Below are positions 17,592-26,949 of a stretch of 64,000 bases of DNA, in pieces. Within the stretch, counting starts at the first letter, position 1; the number at the start of each line of letters is the position of its first letter. The DNA is from an uncultured Lachnospiraceae bacterium (GTDB lineage: Bacteria; Bacillota; Clostridia; Lachnospirales; Lachnospiraceae). Below the pieces are notes generated by a model. It was not told the DNA's origin. It did no database searches and was given only the letters and a program-made list of their open reading frames with translations. Position numbers and translations under genes: made by a program. Location: positions 62,001-126,000 of the forward strand of contig CAJTOK010000003.1 in assembly GCA_910577825.1 (NCBI GenBank), read 5' to 3'.

Positions 17592-18491
17592 TCAAAAAGA
17601 ATATCCCCATAAATTACGCACCTGCGGCATTATTTTATCAATGCTCCATGTTTTGCTGCTGTTTTCTTTACTGTTAGGGTCATTTACAATTACATTGCCA
17701 TTTCCATCTGTACCTGTAAGGACTATAAAATGCCCGGTTGTTGTAAAATCACCTGGCCCCATGCTGCATATTACAGGATTTCCAGAACTTAATTCCGCAA
17801 GTATGCTGTCCCTTTCAAAGACCACTTCATGGTAAACAAGGCCAATCATGCTGGCACCATAAGTCATTAAATCCCATGAAGAACCAGAACCTTTAACATA
17901 GAAACCATTATTTTCCGCCATTTTTGCAACTTTATAAGGATTCCATTTTACCCTGCCAGAAAGCCCGCATTGTACCATGGAAAGGCATGTTGGCCCGCAC
18001 CCTGTAACAGCTATAAAATCACCGCCATATTTTTTATATCCCCATCTCTGGTCCCATTGCAGGAAAAGAGGAATACTGCCCTTTTTAACATCTTTCTTAA
18101 TATCAATTTTTATTTTTTTATCTTTTAATTCCTTATAACCCAGTACAAAATCTTTTGTTTCCGGATGTTTTTCAAAAAGCGTAACCAGGCTTTCAGGATA
18201 ATTTTCTTCTTTAAGCTGCTTTATTAAATCATTTTTTTCACTGGCAGGAACACTTTCTGAAGTGTAATTTCCTGTATTATCCCTGCTGTTAATTAAATCA
18301 AAAATAACATTTGAAAAAAATTTAGAAATAATAATGCACATAAGTATAAAAAGACATAGTACAAAAAAACGTATGACTCCGCGGAATTTCTTCTTTTTCT
18401 TTCTTTTATCCCGGTTGTTCCTTACAGGCGGCATAGTATTATTCTTATTATAAGAAATTAAAATATCATTATTGGTAATGCTGTTGTCCAT
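17592..18491 (-). CDS. Membrane-anchored C39-like cysteine peptidase
   Basis: A 299-residue protein with a very basic cytosolic N-terminus (KRKKKKKFR), one transmembrane helix (about 40-62), a charged stalk and an extracellular peptidase C39-like domain (about 145-299). The presumed catalytic Cys is in VTGCGPTCLSM, the His in TTGHFIVLTG, and the Asp/Asn in VNDPNSKENS. C39_2 domains of this type occur in stand-alone surface proteins, not only in bacteriocin exporters. No ABC domain is present. AAGGTACGG precedes ATG 18491. It is separated from the upstream aminopeptidase gene by a probable terminator. Confidence 0.85.
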   Translation of the reverse strand: MDNSITNNDILISYNKNNTMPPVRNNRDKRKKKKKFRGVIRFFVLCLFILMCIIISKFFSNVIFDLINSRDNTGNYTSESVPASEKNDLIKQLKEENYPESLVTLFEKHPETKDFVLGYKELKDKKIKIDIKKDVKKGSIPLFLQWDQRWGYKKYGGDFIAVTGCGPTCLSMVQCGLSGRVKWNPYKVAKMAENNGFYVKGSGSSWDLMTYGASMIGLVYHEVVFERDSILAELSSGNPVICSMGPGDFTTTGHFIVLTGTDGNGNVIVNDPNSKENSSKTWSIDKIMPQVRNLWGYSF

Positions 18492-18590
18492 AATCCGTAC
18501 CTTCCTTTACTATTATTCTTGTCATGCAGTTATGTTCTATACGCATATTCTACCAGATAATAGAGAAGTATCTTTCAAGATAGTCTTATA

Positions 18591-18627
18591 AAAAACTTAT
18601 CATTTTCTTAAAATTTATAAGCTTTTT
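18591..18627 (-). terminator. Probable terminator after the M29-type aminopeptidase gene
   Basis: On the minus strand AAAAAGCTTAT pairs with ATAAGTTTTT, ending in a T run, 33-70 nt after the stop codon at 18660. Confidence 0.55.
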
Positions 18628-18659
18628 AATTTGGACAGCAATTTACCATTTATCTTCAA

Positions 18660-20753
18660 TCAGGCATTATCCAGCGCCTTGTTTAGTTCTTCTGTACCTG
18701 GAAGTACAAACCTTCCGTTTTCAATTATTTTGACAGAGTCCCCTTCTGCCGTATGGACTATGATATCCCCAAGCTCATTATAAGGGATTGTAATATCTGT
18801 ATGGCAGTTAAAGTAAGCGTGGTTTGCATCTGTTTTCCGTAGTTTTGAGAAATCATTCTCTTTACATTTCATTTCCTTGCCGTCAGGGTTATATGTGCGC
18901 ATGTCCTCTTCATGTGAGAAACATGTGTCACCTATTGCAAAATGTGGGCCAGTTTTTTCTTTTATAAGGATTGGCAGTTTATCTGATATATTATACTTCT
19001 GCCCCATCTGGTAAGCTGTAGTATTTGTGCCTATTGCAAATTCACCCATTGGAAGTGTTTTGTGCTGGTACAGCAGGTTTTCATGTATATATCTTTTATT
19101 TTCCTCTTTTGTATCAAAATTACTGCATGAGTAATCTGTAATTACCCCGTCTTTAAAAGTTAATTTTAAATCATTATATATAAGACCTTCCAGATAAATT
19201 GATGTTGAATGTAAAAGCCCGTTTGTACCTTTTAACTGCGGGGAGGTAAACACTTCGCCAAGAGGTATATTTACATCATCAAGGCAGTTTTCAAATTTTG
19301 TTTCTTTAGCAGGGTTATTTACAGGTGGTAAGGCAACTGTTATATTGGTAATGTTTTTGCCACGCCCTGTTATTGTTATATAATCCCCGGTATCAAGTGC
19401 ATTAATAAGGCATGTCTGGATTTTTTCATACAGGGAAGAATTTAATGTATTTACTTTTATTGTTGCATCAAATATTTCTTTATAGTTTTTCCCAATTTCA
19501 GGTACAGGGTAAGCAATTATTGTAAAACTTGTTGTATCCCCTGGTATAAATTCATTGTTAAGCAGTGAAGCAGCAGCCATATAATTTGTACGCTGCTCCT
19601 GCTGTTTTTCATTATAGCGTGGTGCTTCTTTTTTATCTGCTGCAGTGAAGTCTTTCATGCCGAATGTTTCCATAACAGCAATGCCAGAGTATAATAAAGC
19701 CTTTTCCCTCATATCTTCAAAAGCTTTACGTTGTGCGCTTATGCGGCGGCCTGCAAATGCTTTGTCAAATATTATGGATTCGTCCATACGGTGGTCATAG
19801 CTATACTGCCTGTTTGCACCACTGCCATAACAGCCGTTTTTACTGCCGGACGCACGGTATATAAGGCTGTAATCTGCCATATATATACAGGACTGCAGTC
19901 CCATTTCATTAAACTGGTGTACTGCTTCCTTTACAATTCTTTCAAAACCTAAGGCATAGCGTATATTTACAGTTTTCTTCTTTGAAAGGCCAATGCGGTA
20001 TGCCTCAAACCCTTTTTTGTACCCTTCTGTAAATGTTGCCGCCATATCTTTTATTTTCCCTTCTGGCAGTGTGCTTAAATACTTAGAAGTCCCAAGTTCA
20101 TTACTGGAAATATATTCCCCAAAAAGATATAAATAAGACGGGTCTGAAAGGTCTTTCTGCATAATTATATCTTTTACAGGTGACATTTCTGGTTCTAAAA
20201 GCAGGCACATTCTGTTAGCTGCCATAATATCTGCATAGTCAAAGAAATAATAATATATTGCATCACGTACTTCATTTATGGCAGAAGGATTGTCCTCAAG
20301 GATATTGTAAACCTGTATATAAAGTTCAAGTGATGATGCCAGGTAAAACAGGCGTCCTTCAAATGCGTGTATAATATTTCCACGGAGTTCCGTATACAGT
20401 ACGCACAGAAGTGTGCCAAGCCCGCTGCCAAGTTTTTCTGCTGCAAAGCATGGATTTGCATAACTGTTCTGGTAATTATCCTCTTCAATATCTTTATACA
20501 GTGACTGGTTAAGGTTTTCAAGCCCTGTAATATCCATCTGTACCAGCCTGCCAGAGCTTGCAAGGCCGTAAACCTCACAGGTTTTTATAAGAAAAGCAGA
20601 TGTCTGGTTAAAATATGCAGCAATTTCTACAGGAAGGCATGGACTGGCTTCTGGTGCGGTTTCGCTGTTTACCAGTTTAATTCTTTCTGAAGCAAGGCTG
20701 TACCTTTCAGTATATATTTTGTTTTCATTAATTATATATTGGCTGTTTGTCAT
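18660..20753 (-). CDS. M29-family (AmpS-like) aminopeptidase with large N-terminal extension
   Basis: A 697-residue cytosolic protein. The C-terminal 400 residues resemble M29 thermophilic-type leucyl aminopeptidases. Visible motifs are the NITVALPP strand, the metal-ligand regions LGEVFTSP and LPMGEFAIGTN, GPHFAIGDTC, and the HTDITI His/Asp pair near 650. Usual M29 enzymes have about 410 residues, so about 280 N-terminal residues are extra; they are helical, aromatic-rich and of unknown function. AAAGGGG precedes ATG 20753. The gene lies 11 nt after the glycosyltransferase gene and is probably co-transcribed with it. The family call is firm; substrate and the role of the extension are unknown. 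Confidence 0.8.
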   Translation of the reverse strand: MTNSQYIINENKIYTERYSLASERIKLVNSETAPEASPCLPVEIAAYFNQTSAFLIKTCEVYGLASSGRLVQMDITGLENLNQSLYKDIEEDNYQNSYANPCFAAEKLGSGLGTLLCVLYTELRGNIIHAFEGRLFYLASSLELYIQVYNILEDNPSAINEVRDAIYYYFFDYADIMAANRMCLLLEPEMSPVKDIIMQKDLSDPSYLYLFGEYISSNELGTSKYLSTLPEGKIKDMAATFTEGYKKGFEAYRIGLSKKKTVNIRYALGFERIVKEAVHQFNEMGLQSCIYMADYSLIYRASGSKNGCYGSGANRQYSYDHRMDESIIFDKAFAGRRISAQRKAFEDMREKALLYSGIAVMETFGMKDFTAADKKEAPRYNEKQQEQRTNYMAAASLLNNEFIPGDTTSFTIIAYPVPEIGKNYKEIFDATIKVNTLNSSLYEKIQTCLINALDTGDYITITGRGKNITNITVALPPVNNPAKETKFENCLDDVNIPLGEVFTSPQLKGTNGLLHSTSIYLEGLIYNDLKLTFKDGVITDYSCSNFDTKEENKRYIHENLLYQHKTLPMGEFAIGTNTTAYQMGQKYNISDKLPILIKEKTGPHFAIGDTCFSHEEDMRTYNPDGKEMKCKENDFSKLRKTDANHAYFNCHTDITIPYNELGDIIVHTAEGDSVKIIENGRFVLPGTEELNKALDNA

Positions 20754-20764
20754 TTTAATCCCCT

Positions 20765-21946
20765 TTACAGTTCTTTTGAAATTATTTTTAGAAGAGTTTC
20801 TATTCTTTTCTGGCAGGTATGCCCTGCCTGGACTTTATTATATGCGTTCCGGGCAATTTTACACCGCAGGCTGTCATGTGAGAGGTAAAACCCTGTCTTA
20901 TCTTCCAGCTCTTCTATATCTTCAAATATAACAATATCTTCTCCAGGTGTAAAGTAATCCATAAGCTCAATACGCAGGTCTGTAACCAGAAAACCGCCAC
21001 ATCCCAGTATATCCCATACACGCAGAGGAATGCCGGTTTTAATATTTGGTATCGTCATATTCAGGTTTATAAGGCTTTTTGCAAAAATAACAGGCATTTC
21101 TTTGTAGTAATCTGCCTTTCCATGGCGTTTTACAAGCAAAAGCCCGTCAGCATTGCTTCCGGTAAAAAGATGCAGAAAACACTGGCGGTTATTAAAAAGG
21201 TTTTTATTAAGGTAAACAGAAAGCCTGTTAAGGCAGAGGTTACGCTGCATTGATGCTGCCTTAAAACCAAGTACAGTTGTTGAAAAAAGTGTGCGTATAT
21301 CTGCAAATGAATCTGGCGACTGCCTGTAGTCTGTTATTTCCTCAATCTGCCGGCATATGCCAGGGGTGAGAAGCTTCTCAATAATATTTCCGCCTGATAC
21401 CTGCAGCTGTGCATAAAGTGCCCCGTCAAAATACCCGCATAGATAATCAGGCAGCCTGGAAGAAATATTGTCAAAAGAATTTTTCTCATAAAGGCTTCCT
21501 ATAAAAGATACATCATAAACAGAAGGGTTTTTGTGTGTTAAAACATCTTTAAAATTACCTGCAGCAAGGGGCAGGTGGTAAATATGTTTTACACCAAGGT
21601 TTTTAAATTCTTCATAATTGGAACGGTCAAATGTAAATATAAAATTAGTATCATAAAATACAGCATTGTTATACATTGCAAGAAGAGGGCTGTCACAGTT
21701 CCAGCATACATATGGCGTCTTTGTTCCATTGCAGGCATTAGCAAGCACAGGAAAAAAATTAATAGAAAATAAAAAACCATAACTGCCTGTTTTGAGCATG
21801 TCTGCAACTGCATATGTAAATTCTTCATCTTCTTCAATATTACATGGCTGTAAAGTTAAAAATGTTATGCTGCATCCATTTTCTTCAAGCGCTTTTACAG
21901 TATCTTTCTGGTTATAACAATTCCACTGGTATACTAATACTTTCAT
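20765..21946 (-). CDS. CgeB-like glycosyltransferase (DUF3880 plus GT domain)
   Basis: A 393-residue cytosolic protein. The N-terminal half carries DUF3880-like features (MKVLVYQWNCYNQKDTV, SINFFPVLANAC, TPYVCWNCDSP). The C-terminal half is a GT-B nucleotide-sugar-binding domain with the SLINLNMTI and GIPLRVWDILGCGGFLVTD segments and the ending typical of CgeB/spore-maturation proteins. Homologues are found in spore-coat and flagellin glycosylation loci; both processes exist here, so the acceptor is open. AAGGATT precedes ATG 21946. It is the first gene of a two-gene unit with the aminopeptidase. Confidence 0.8.
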   Translation of the reverse strand: MKVLVYQWNCYNQKDTVKALEENGCSITFLTLQPCNIEEDEEFTYAVADMLKTGSYGFLFSINFFPVLANACNGTKTPYVCWNCDSPLLAMYNNAVFYDTNFIFTFDRSNYEEFKNLGVKHIYHLPLAAGNFKDVLTHKNPSVYDVSFIGSLYEKNSFDNISSRLPDYLCGYFDGALYAQLQVSGGNIIEKLLTPGICRQIEEITDYRQSPDSFADIRTLFSTTVLGFKAASMQRNLCLNRLSVYLNKNLFNNRQCFLHLFTGSNADGLLLVKRHGKADYYKEMPVIFAKSLINLNMTIPNIKTGIPLRVWDILGCGGFLVTDLRIELMDYFTPGEDIVIFEDIEELEDKTGFYLSHDSLRCKIARNAYNKVQAGHTCQKRIETLLKIISKEL

Positions 21947-22042
21947 AAATGTTAATCCTTGCTGTTTTTGTTTTTTTATGATACCATTATAACATAATAT
22001 ACAAAAAAATCTATATTAGTTTTAAAGGAGGAGCATTTAAGA

Positions 22043-23803
22043 ATGAGCAGGCTTAAAATTGGTACTACCATATATATCACATTTATTTGCATGATAATAT
22101 ATATACTGGCTCTTGCACTAGGCAATTATTATGTTATGCAGAAAGGGGCAGATAACAGCAGTATACTTTATAATAATTATGGCAAAGTACAAGGCGATAT
22201 GGCAATGGGTTACGCATATTTCCAGGAAATAAAGGCAGATATAAGAAATGTGCTTTATCTGTATGCAAGGGATGCACAGAAAAGGGATTTGGCAATAGAA
22301 GACTTAAATACAGCAGAAAAAAATATGGAAGATTCTTTTGCTAAAGCAGAGAAAGCATTTCTGGGTGAAGAGCTTTTAGACAAGTATAATAAAGCACATG
22401 AAAAGATAGAACTATATCTTAAAGATGTAAACCAGTGCCTTTTATATGTGTCACAGAATAATATTGCAGAGGCAAGAAGGCATCTTGCTGGCAGCGGTGT
22501 TGAAACAGCAAAGGAAGCAACAGCATTAATTAACCAGCTTACTGGCAAGCTGCAGGAAGATGCTTCGCTTATGCTTGAAAAGGAAGCAAAAGACAGGCAT
22601 ACTTCTAATACAGCGGTTTCATTTTTTCTTTTATTTGTTATATTGAGCATACTGTATTCAGGATTTCTTTTAATTAAGCTTTTACGTAATCCTATGGTCA
22701 GGCTTGAGGAAATCGCAAGTAATATAGCTGCAGGTGATATAAACCATGATATAGAAATGGTGGAAGGCGGTAAAAATGAAATAGCAATTTTACATAACAG
22801 TTTCTGTGATATGGTTGATAATCTTAAGAGGCAGGCAGGGGCGCTGGAAGAACTTTCTGCCGGGAACCTGGATATAGAATATACGCCGGCATCTGCAAAT
22901 GACGTGGTGGGAAAGGCAATAAAAAAACTGGTTAATGATAATAATACAGCATTTGCAGTAATAAAGAATGCTGCAAAACAGGTTACTATTGGTTCAGGGC
23001 AGATAGCACAGGCAAGCCAGATACTTGCACAGGGTTCAACAGAACAGGCAAGTGCAATACAGCAGATTGCAGCTTCTATTACAGATATTGCCAATAAGAC
23101 AAAAGATAATGCCACACAGGCGGGCAAAGTAAACAGCATTATCATGGAAACAAAGGATGATATTTTATATGGCAATGAATATATGAATGAAATGGTTGCA
23201 GCAATGGAAGAGATTAATGAGGCTTCTGAAAATATACAGAAGATTATAAAAGTTATTGATGATATAGCATTTAATACAAATATACTTGCACTTAATGCTT
23301 CTGTTGAGGCGGCAAGGGCAGGTGAGCATGGCAAAGGCTTTGCTGTAGTTGCAGAAGAAGTACGGAATCTCGCAGGCAGGTCTGCACAGGCATCAAGCCA
23401 GACCGCAGGCATGATAGAAGATTCTATTGAAAAAGTAAAGAGAGGTTCAGAACTTGCACAGAAGACAGCAAAATCACTTGCTCTTGTATCAGAAATGGTT
23501 GATAAAATTACAAACCTTAGTACAGCCATAGCAGAAGCATCAGACAACCAGGCATTAGCAACAGCGCAGATAGACCAGGCATTAACACAGGTATCACAGG
23601 TAGTACAGACAAACTCTGCAACAAGCCAGCAGTGTGCATCTGCAAGTGAAGAACTTTCAGGTCAGGTGAGAGGGCTTGAAATGCAGGTAGCAAGGTTTAA
23701 GCTTAAAGGACAGGCAGAACCACAGCAGCAGACATACGCGCTGGAGCATGATGAGCCATTAATGATTGGAAATAATCTCTCCCTGAAAAATTTGGGCAAT
23801 TAA
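22043..23803 (+). CDS. Methyl-accepting chemotaxis protein
   Basis: A 586-residue chemoreceptor. TM1 (about 8-28), an extracellular four-helix-bundle type sensor (about 29-190) and TM2 (about 191-212) are followed by HAMP and a long cytoplasmic coiled coil. The conserved hairpin tip that binds CheA/CheW is seen in NILALNASVEAARAGEHGKG, followed by FAVVAEEVRNLAGRSA. No C-terminal CheR-tether pentapeptide is evident. AAAGGAGG precedes ATG 22043. It is divergent from the glycosyltransferase gene and appears single. Confidence 0.94.
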   Translation: MSRLKIGTTIYITFICMIIYILALALGNYYVMQKGADNSSILYNNYGKVQGDMAMGYAYFQEIKADIRNVLYLYARDAQKRDLAIEDLNTAEKNMEDSFAKAEKAFLGEELLDKYNKAHEKIELYLKDVNQCLLYVSQNNIAEARRHLAGSGVETAKEATALINQLTGKLQEDASLMLEKEAKDRHTSNTAVSFFLLFVILSILYSGFLLIKLLRNPMVRLEEIASNIAAGDINHDIEMVEGGKNEIAILHNSFCDMVDNLKRQAGALEELSAGNLDIEYTPASANDVVGKAIKKLVNDNNTAFAVIKNAAKQVTIGSGQIAQASQILAQGSTEQASAIQQIAASITDIANKTKDNATQAGKVNSIIMETKDDILYGNEYMNEMVAAMEEINEASENIQKIIKVIDDIAFNTNILALNASVEAARAGEHGKGFAVVAEEVRNLAGRSAQASSQTAGMIEDSIEKVKRGSELAQKTAKSLALVSEMVDKITNLSTAIAEASDNQALATAQIDQALTQVSQVVQTNSATSQQCASASEELSGQVRGLEMQVARFKLKGQAEPQQQTYALEHDEPLMIGNNLSLKNLGN

Positions 23804-23908
23804 AAGATTTATATTAAACACAAAAATTAGACCTTAGACAGCATATAATGTAATTGTAATAAAGAAGAGAGATTATAAAACAGCAAAGAAAGGAAAAGAT
23901 AAAATACA

Positions 23909-24757
23909 ATGCAAGGGAATGTTAAAGGCACTGTTAAGGACAGCATTTTCTGTAACCTGTTTAAAACCAGAAAATACCTGCTGCAGCTGTACCATGCACT
24001 GCACCCGGAAGACGGCAGCATGACAGAAGATGGTCTTGAGAACATCACAATAAACCATGTATTTACAAATGGCATTTATAATGACCTTTGTTTTATGGCT
24101 GGCAGCAAATTAATTTTAATGCTTGAAGCACAGTCCACATGGAGTATGAATGTAATTATAAGGATGTTCATATACCTGGCACAGACATACCATGAATATT
24201 TCAAGAGGAACGGCACAAACCTTTACGGTAGTAAAAAGGCTGTAGTCCCAAAACCTGAACTTTATGTGGTTTATACAGGTAACAGGAAAAAACGGCAGAG
24301 ATATATATCACTTTCAAAAGAATTTTTTAATGGGGAAAGTGCAGGCATTGAATTAAAAGCCAGGGTAATTTATGCTGGCAAAGGGAACGATATAATAAAC
24401 CAGTATGTAAAATTTACAAAAGTATACAATGAACAGGTAAAAAAGCATGGAAAAAATAAAAAAGCAGTCCTTGAAACAATACGTATCTGCAAGGACAAAG
24501 ATTTGCTGAAAGAATACCTTGAAAGCAAAGAAAAGGAGGTTGTTGGTATTATGATGGCATTATTTGACCAGGAAGAAGTATTTGATACCTATGTTAAAAG
24601 TGAAAGAAAGGAAGCAGCAAGGGAAGCAAAAAAAGAAACTGCTATAAAATTATTAAAGATGGGGAAATGTTCTATTGATGAAATCAGGGAGCTTTTTCCA
24701 CAGTTAGACGAAGAGGATATTATAGAAATAGAACAGGAATTTATGCAGCAGTCGTAA
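23909..24757 (+). CDS. Rpn/PD-(D/E)XK nuclease-family transposase-like protein
   Basis: A 282-residue protein with the layout of PD-(D/E)XK (Rpn/YhgA-like) nucleases. The N-terminal core has NGIYNDLCFMAGSKLILMLE, in which the Asp and the E of LEAQS fit the D...ExQ catalytic pattern. Next come a helical region, a basic middle, and the characteristic C-terminal charged coiled coil with KREAAREAKKE and a small helical end (MGKCSIDEIRELFP). Such proteins promote recombination and are often scattered in Lachnospiraceae genomes. The SD is weak (AAAGGA about 16 nt upstream). A strong terminator follows. Confidence 0.75.
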   Translation: MQGNVKGTVKDSIFCNLFKTRKYLLQLYHALHPEDGSMTEDGLENITINHVFTNGIYNDLCFMAGSKLILMLEAQSTWSMNVIIRMFIYLAQTYHEYFKRNGTNLYGSKKAVVPKPELYVVYTGNRKKRQRYISLSKEFFNGESAGIELKARVIYAGKGNDIINQYVKFTKVYNEQVKKHGKNKKAVLETIRICKDKDLLKEYLESKEKEVVGIMMALFDQEEVFDTYVKSERKEAAREAKKETAIKLLKMGKCSIDEIRELFPQLDEEDIIEIEQEFMQQS

Positions 24758-24786
24758 AGACATATAAACGAAATAATAGCAGCCAG

Positions 24787-24829
24787 GTGCGTGGATAATA
24801 ATTAAATTTATTATTCCATGCACTTTTTT
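24787..24829 (+). terminator. Strong terminator
   Basis: GTGCGTGGATAATAA (24787-24801) pairs with TTATTATTCCATGCAC (24808-24823), directly followed by TTTTTT. Confidence 0.85.
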
Positions 24830-25040
24830 ATTTAAAAACCTTTCCTGGCTGGTGCAGGATAAGTGGAATGGATGTGTGGCAGGAACATTGCTGCCCTGCC
24901 ATAATCTTAAACTTAACATAATTAGTTTTTAATAAAAAAGTAAGGATTTAATTTTTCAGATATGGTATTCTTAATAAAATGATACAACAATGATGGATAT
25001 TGGTATGTGTTATATGTGCACTGGGAAAGAGGGGAATGAA

Positions 25041-25736
25041 ATGGAAAATACAAATATTTTAATAGTTGATGATGACCACGATATAGCTGACCTGGTTTCA
25101 ATCCACCTTAAGGGGGAGGGCTATAACTGTTTTAAGGCTTATAATGGCAGGCAGGCAATCAGTATATTTGAAAGTGAAAATATAGACCTTGCGGTTCTTG
25201 ATATTATGATGCCGGGCATTGACGGGCGGCAGGTATGTGCAAAGATACGTGAGAGCAGCACGATACCGATTATAATGCTTAGTGCAAGGGATAGTGAAAA
25301 TGACAAGGTGGAGGGTCTTGTTAATGGTGCAGATGATTATGTGACTAAACCGTTTAATACAATGGAACTGATTGCAAGGGTGAAGTCGCAGTTAAGGCGT
25401 TACCAGAATTTTGGCGGTGCCAGGGAAAAGTCTGCGGAATCTGTCGAACTTGAAAATTTGTGGATGGACAGGAGCCTGCACCAGGTTAAGGCATATGGCA
25501 GGGATGTTAAGCTTACTCCTATAGAATTTGATATATTATTCCTTATGGCGTCACATCCTAATAATGTATTCTCAACAGATGAGATTTTTGAAAGGGTATG
25601 GAAAGAAAAGAGCTTTGAGATGAGCAATACTGTAATGGTGCATATAAGAAGGCTGCGTGAGAAGATAGAGTTAGAACCAAGGAATGCACAGATTATAAAA
25701 ACTGTATGGGGAGTGGGCTATAAGATTGAAGCATAG
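25041..25736 (+). CDS. OmpR-family response regulator
   Basis: A 231-residue regulator starting at ATG 25041, 7 nt after GAGGGG; the in-frame ATG at 24990 lacks an SD and would add 17 atypical residues. The receiver domain has the acidic triplet DDD near residue 10, phospho-acceptor Asp54 in LDIMMPGIDG and Lys in VTKPFNTME. The C-terminal winged helix has TPIEFDILFLMAS and TVWGVGYKIE. The kinase gene overlaps its end by 11 nt. It is first in the long ABC/MoxR/vWA set and presumably controls it. Confidence 0.93.
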   Translation: MENTNILIVDDDHDIADLVSIHLKGEGYNCFKAYNGRQAISIFESENIDLAVLDIMMPGIDGRQVCAKIRESSTIPIIMLSARDSENDKVEGLVNGADDYVTKPFNTMELIARVKSQLRRYQNFGGAREKSAESVELENLWMDRSLHQVKAYGRDVKLTPIEFDILFLMASHPNNVFSTDEIFERVWKEKSFEMSNTVMVHIRRLREKIELEPRNAQIIKTVWGVGYKIEA

Positions 25737-26949
25737 TATTTACAGAAGCCTGAGGGGTGAGCTGGTTATTTATAGTATTATAAGTATGCTGCTTGCTGTA
25801 GCCACGGAGTTTCTTATTGGAATGCTGCTTGTAATGGTTGCACGGACTTTCGGTGTATCGAGAAGCGGCTATGGCAAACACCATATTATGGAGAATAAAA
25901 ATAATTACAGCCAGCCGGATTTTTTACTGGATTACCGTGGAATCAGGCACTGGAATAAAGACACAATCATGGTAATTATGTTTATTATACTTTTGCTTGG
26001 TTTTATATTGTTTGTATTCTATTTTCTTATTCTTACACGGCGCATTACAAAAGATATGAGTTATATATCAAACTGTATCTCAAATATTGCGGCAGGTGAA
26101 ATGGAGGTGCAGATAACAGGCATAAACAGGGAAGATGAGATAGGGGAGATAGTTTTACAGGTGAACCGGATGTATGGGGAGATACAGAGACTTATGAAGT
26201 CAGAGCGTGAGGCGCTGCAGGCTAATAAGGACATGATAACATGTGTTGCGCATGATTTGCGTACACCGCTTACTTCTATTATAGGCTATCTCCAGCTTGC
26301 AACAGATACAAATAAGTATACGGTAGATGAACGGCAGAAATATGCAAATATTGCAATGCGCAAGGCAGACAGGATGCAGGGGCTTATAGAGGAGCTTTTT
26401 AGTTATACAAAGCTTATGAGCGGGGAGATAACATTGCACCGCAGTAATATAGATATAGTGAAGCTTGTTGAACAGATGACAGAAGAATTTTACCCGCTTT
26501 TTATGGAGAATGGCCTTGAGTATACATTAAAGCAGAATGTGTACAGCCTTATTATGGAGGTTGACGGCGAGCTTATAGCAAGGGCAGTTTCAAACCTTAT
26601 AAGCAATGCCGTGAAATATGGCAAGGATGGCAAGGCAGTCCATATTGAGCTTGAAAAATATGATAATGAACTGCAGATACGTGTAACTAACTTTGGGCTG
26701 GTAATACCAGAAGAAAGCATAGAACATATTTTTGACAAGTTCTACAGGGTAGAAAGCTCAAGGTCTGTACAGACGGGGGGTACAGGGCTTGGACTTAATA
26801 TAGCACAGGAAATAGCGGTACTGCATGGGGGCAAGATAACAGTGCAAAGCAGTATTAACGGCACATGTTTTACTATCGCACTTCCTGTAAAAAACACAGG
26901 CAGCAGTAATGAAAGTAATAAACCAGAGGAGGAGGAAAATGAAAAATAA
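25726..26949 (+). CDS. Sensor histidine kinase
   Basis: A 407-residue membrane kinase starting at TTG 25726, inside the regulator gene. TM1 (about 12-37), a short extracellular loop rich in polar residues, TM2 (about 83-106) and HAMP are followed by the H-box VAHDLRTPLTSIIGY, N-box NLISNAVKYG and the G-box TGGTGLGLNIAQEI. The short loop again argues for intramembrane or partner-dependent sensing. Its 3' end overlaps the start of the secreted-protein gene at 26939, so kinase and effector genes are translationally coupled. Confidence 0.93.
   Translation: MKHSIYRSLRGELVIYSIISMLLAVATEFLIGMLLVMVARTFGVSRSGYGKHHIMENKNNYSQPDFLLDYRGIRHWNKDTIMVIMFIILLLGFILFVFYFLILTRRITKDMSYISNCISNIAAGEMEVQITGINREDEIGEIVLQVNRMYGEIQRLMKSEREALQANKDMITCVAHDLRTPLTSIIGYLQLATDTNKYTVDERQKYANIAMRKADRMQGLIEELFSYTKLMSGEITLHRSNIDIVKLVEQMTEEFYPLFMENGLEYTLKQNVYSLIMEVDGELIARAVSNLISNAVKYGKDGKAVHIELEKYDNELQIRVTNFGLVIPEESIEHIFDKFYRVESSRSVQTGGTGLGLNIAQEIAVLHGGKITVQSSINGTCFTIALPVKNTGSSNESNKPEEEENEK

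Noticed and set aside
22255..23547. 430-residue minus-strand frame
   Set aside because: It is fully antisense to the chemoreceptor, Ser/Ala-rich by complement, with no start signal.
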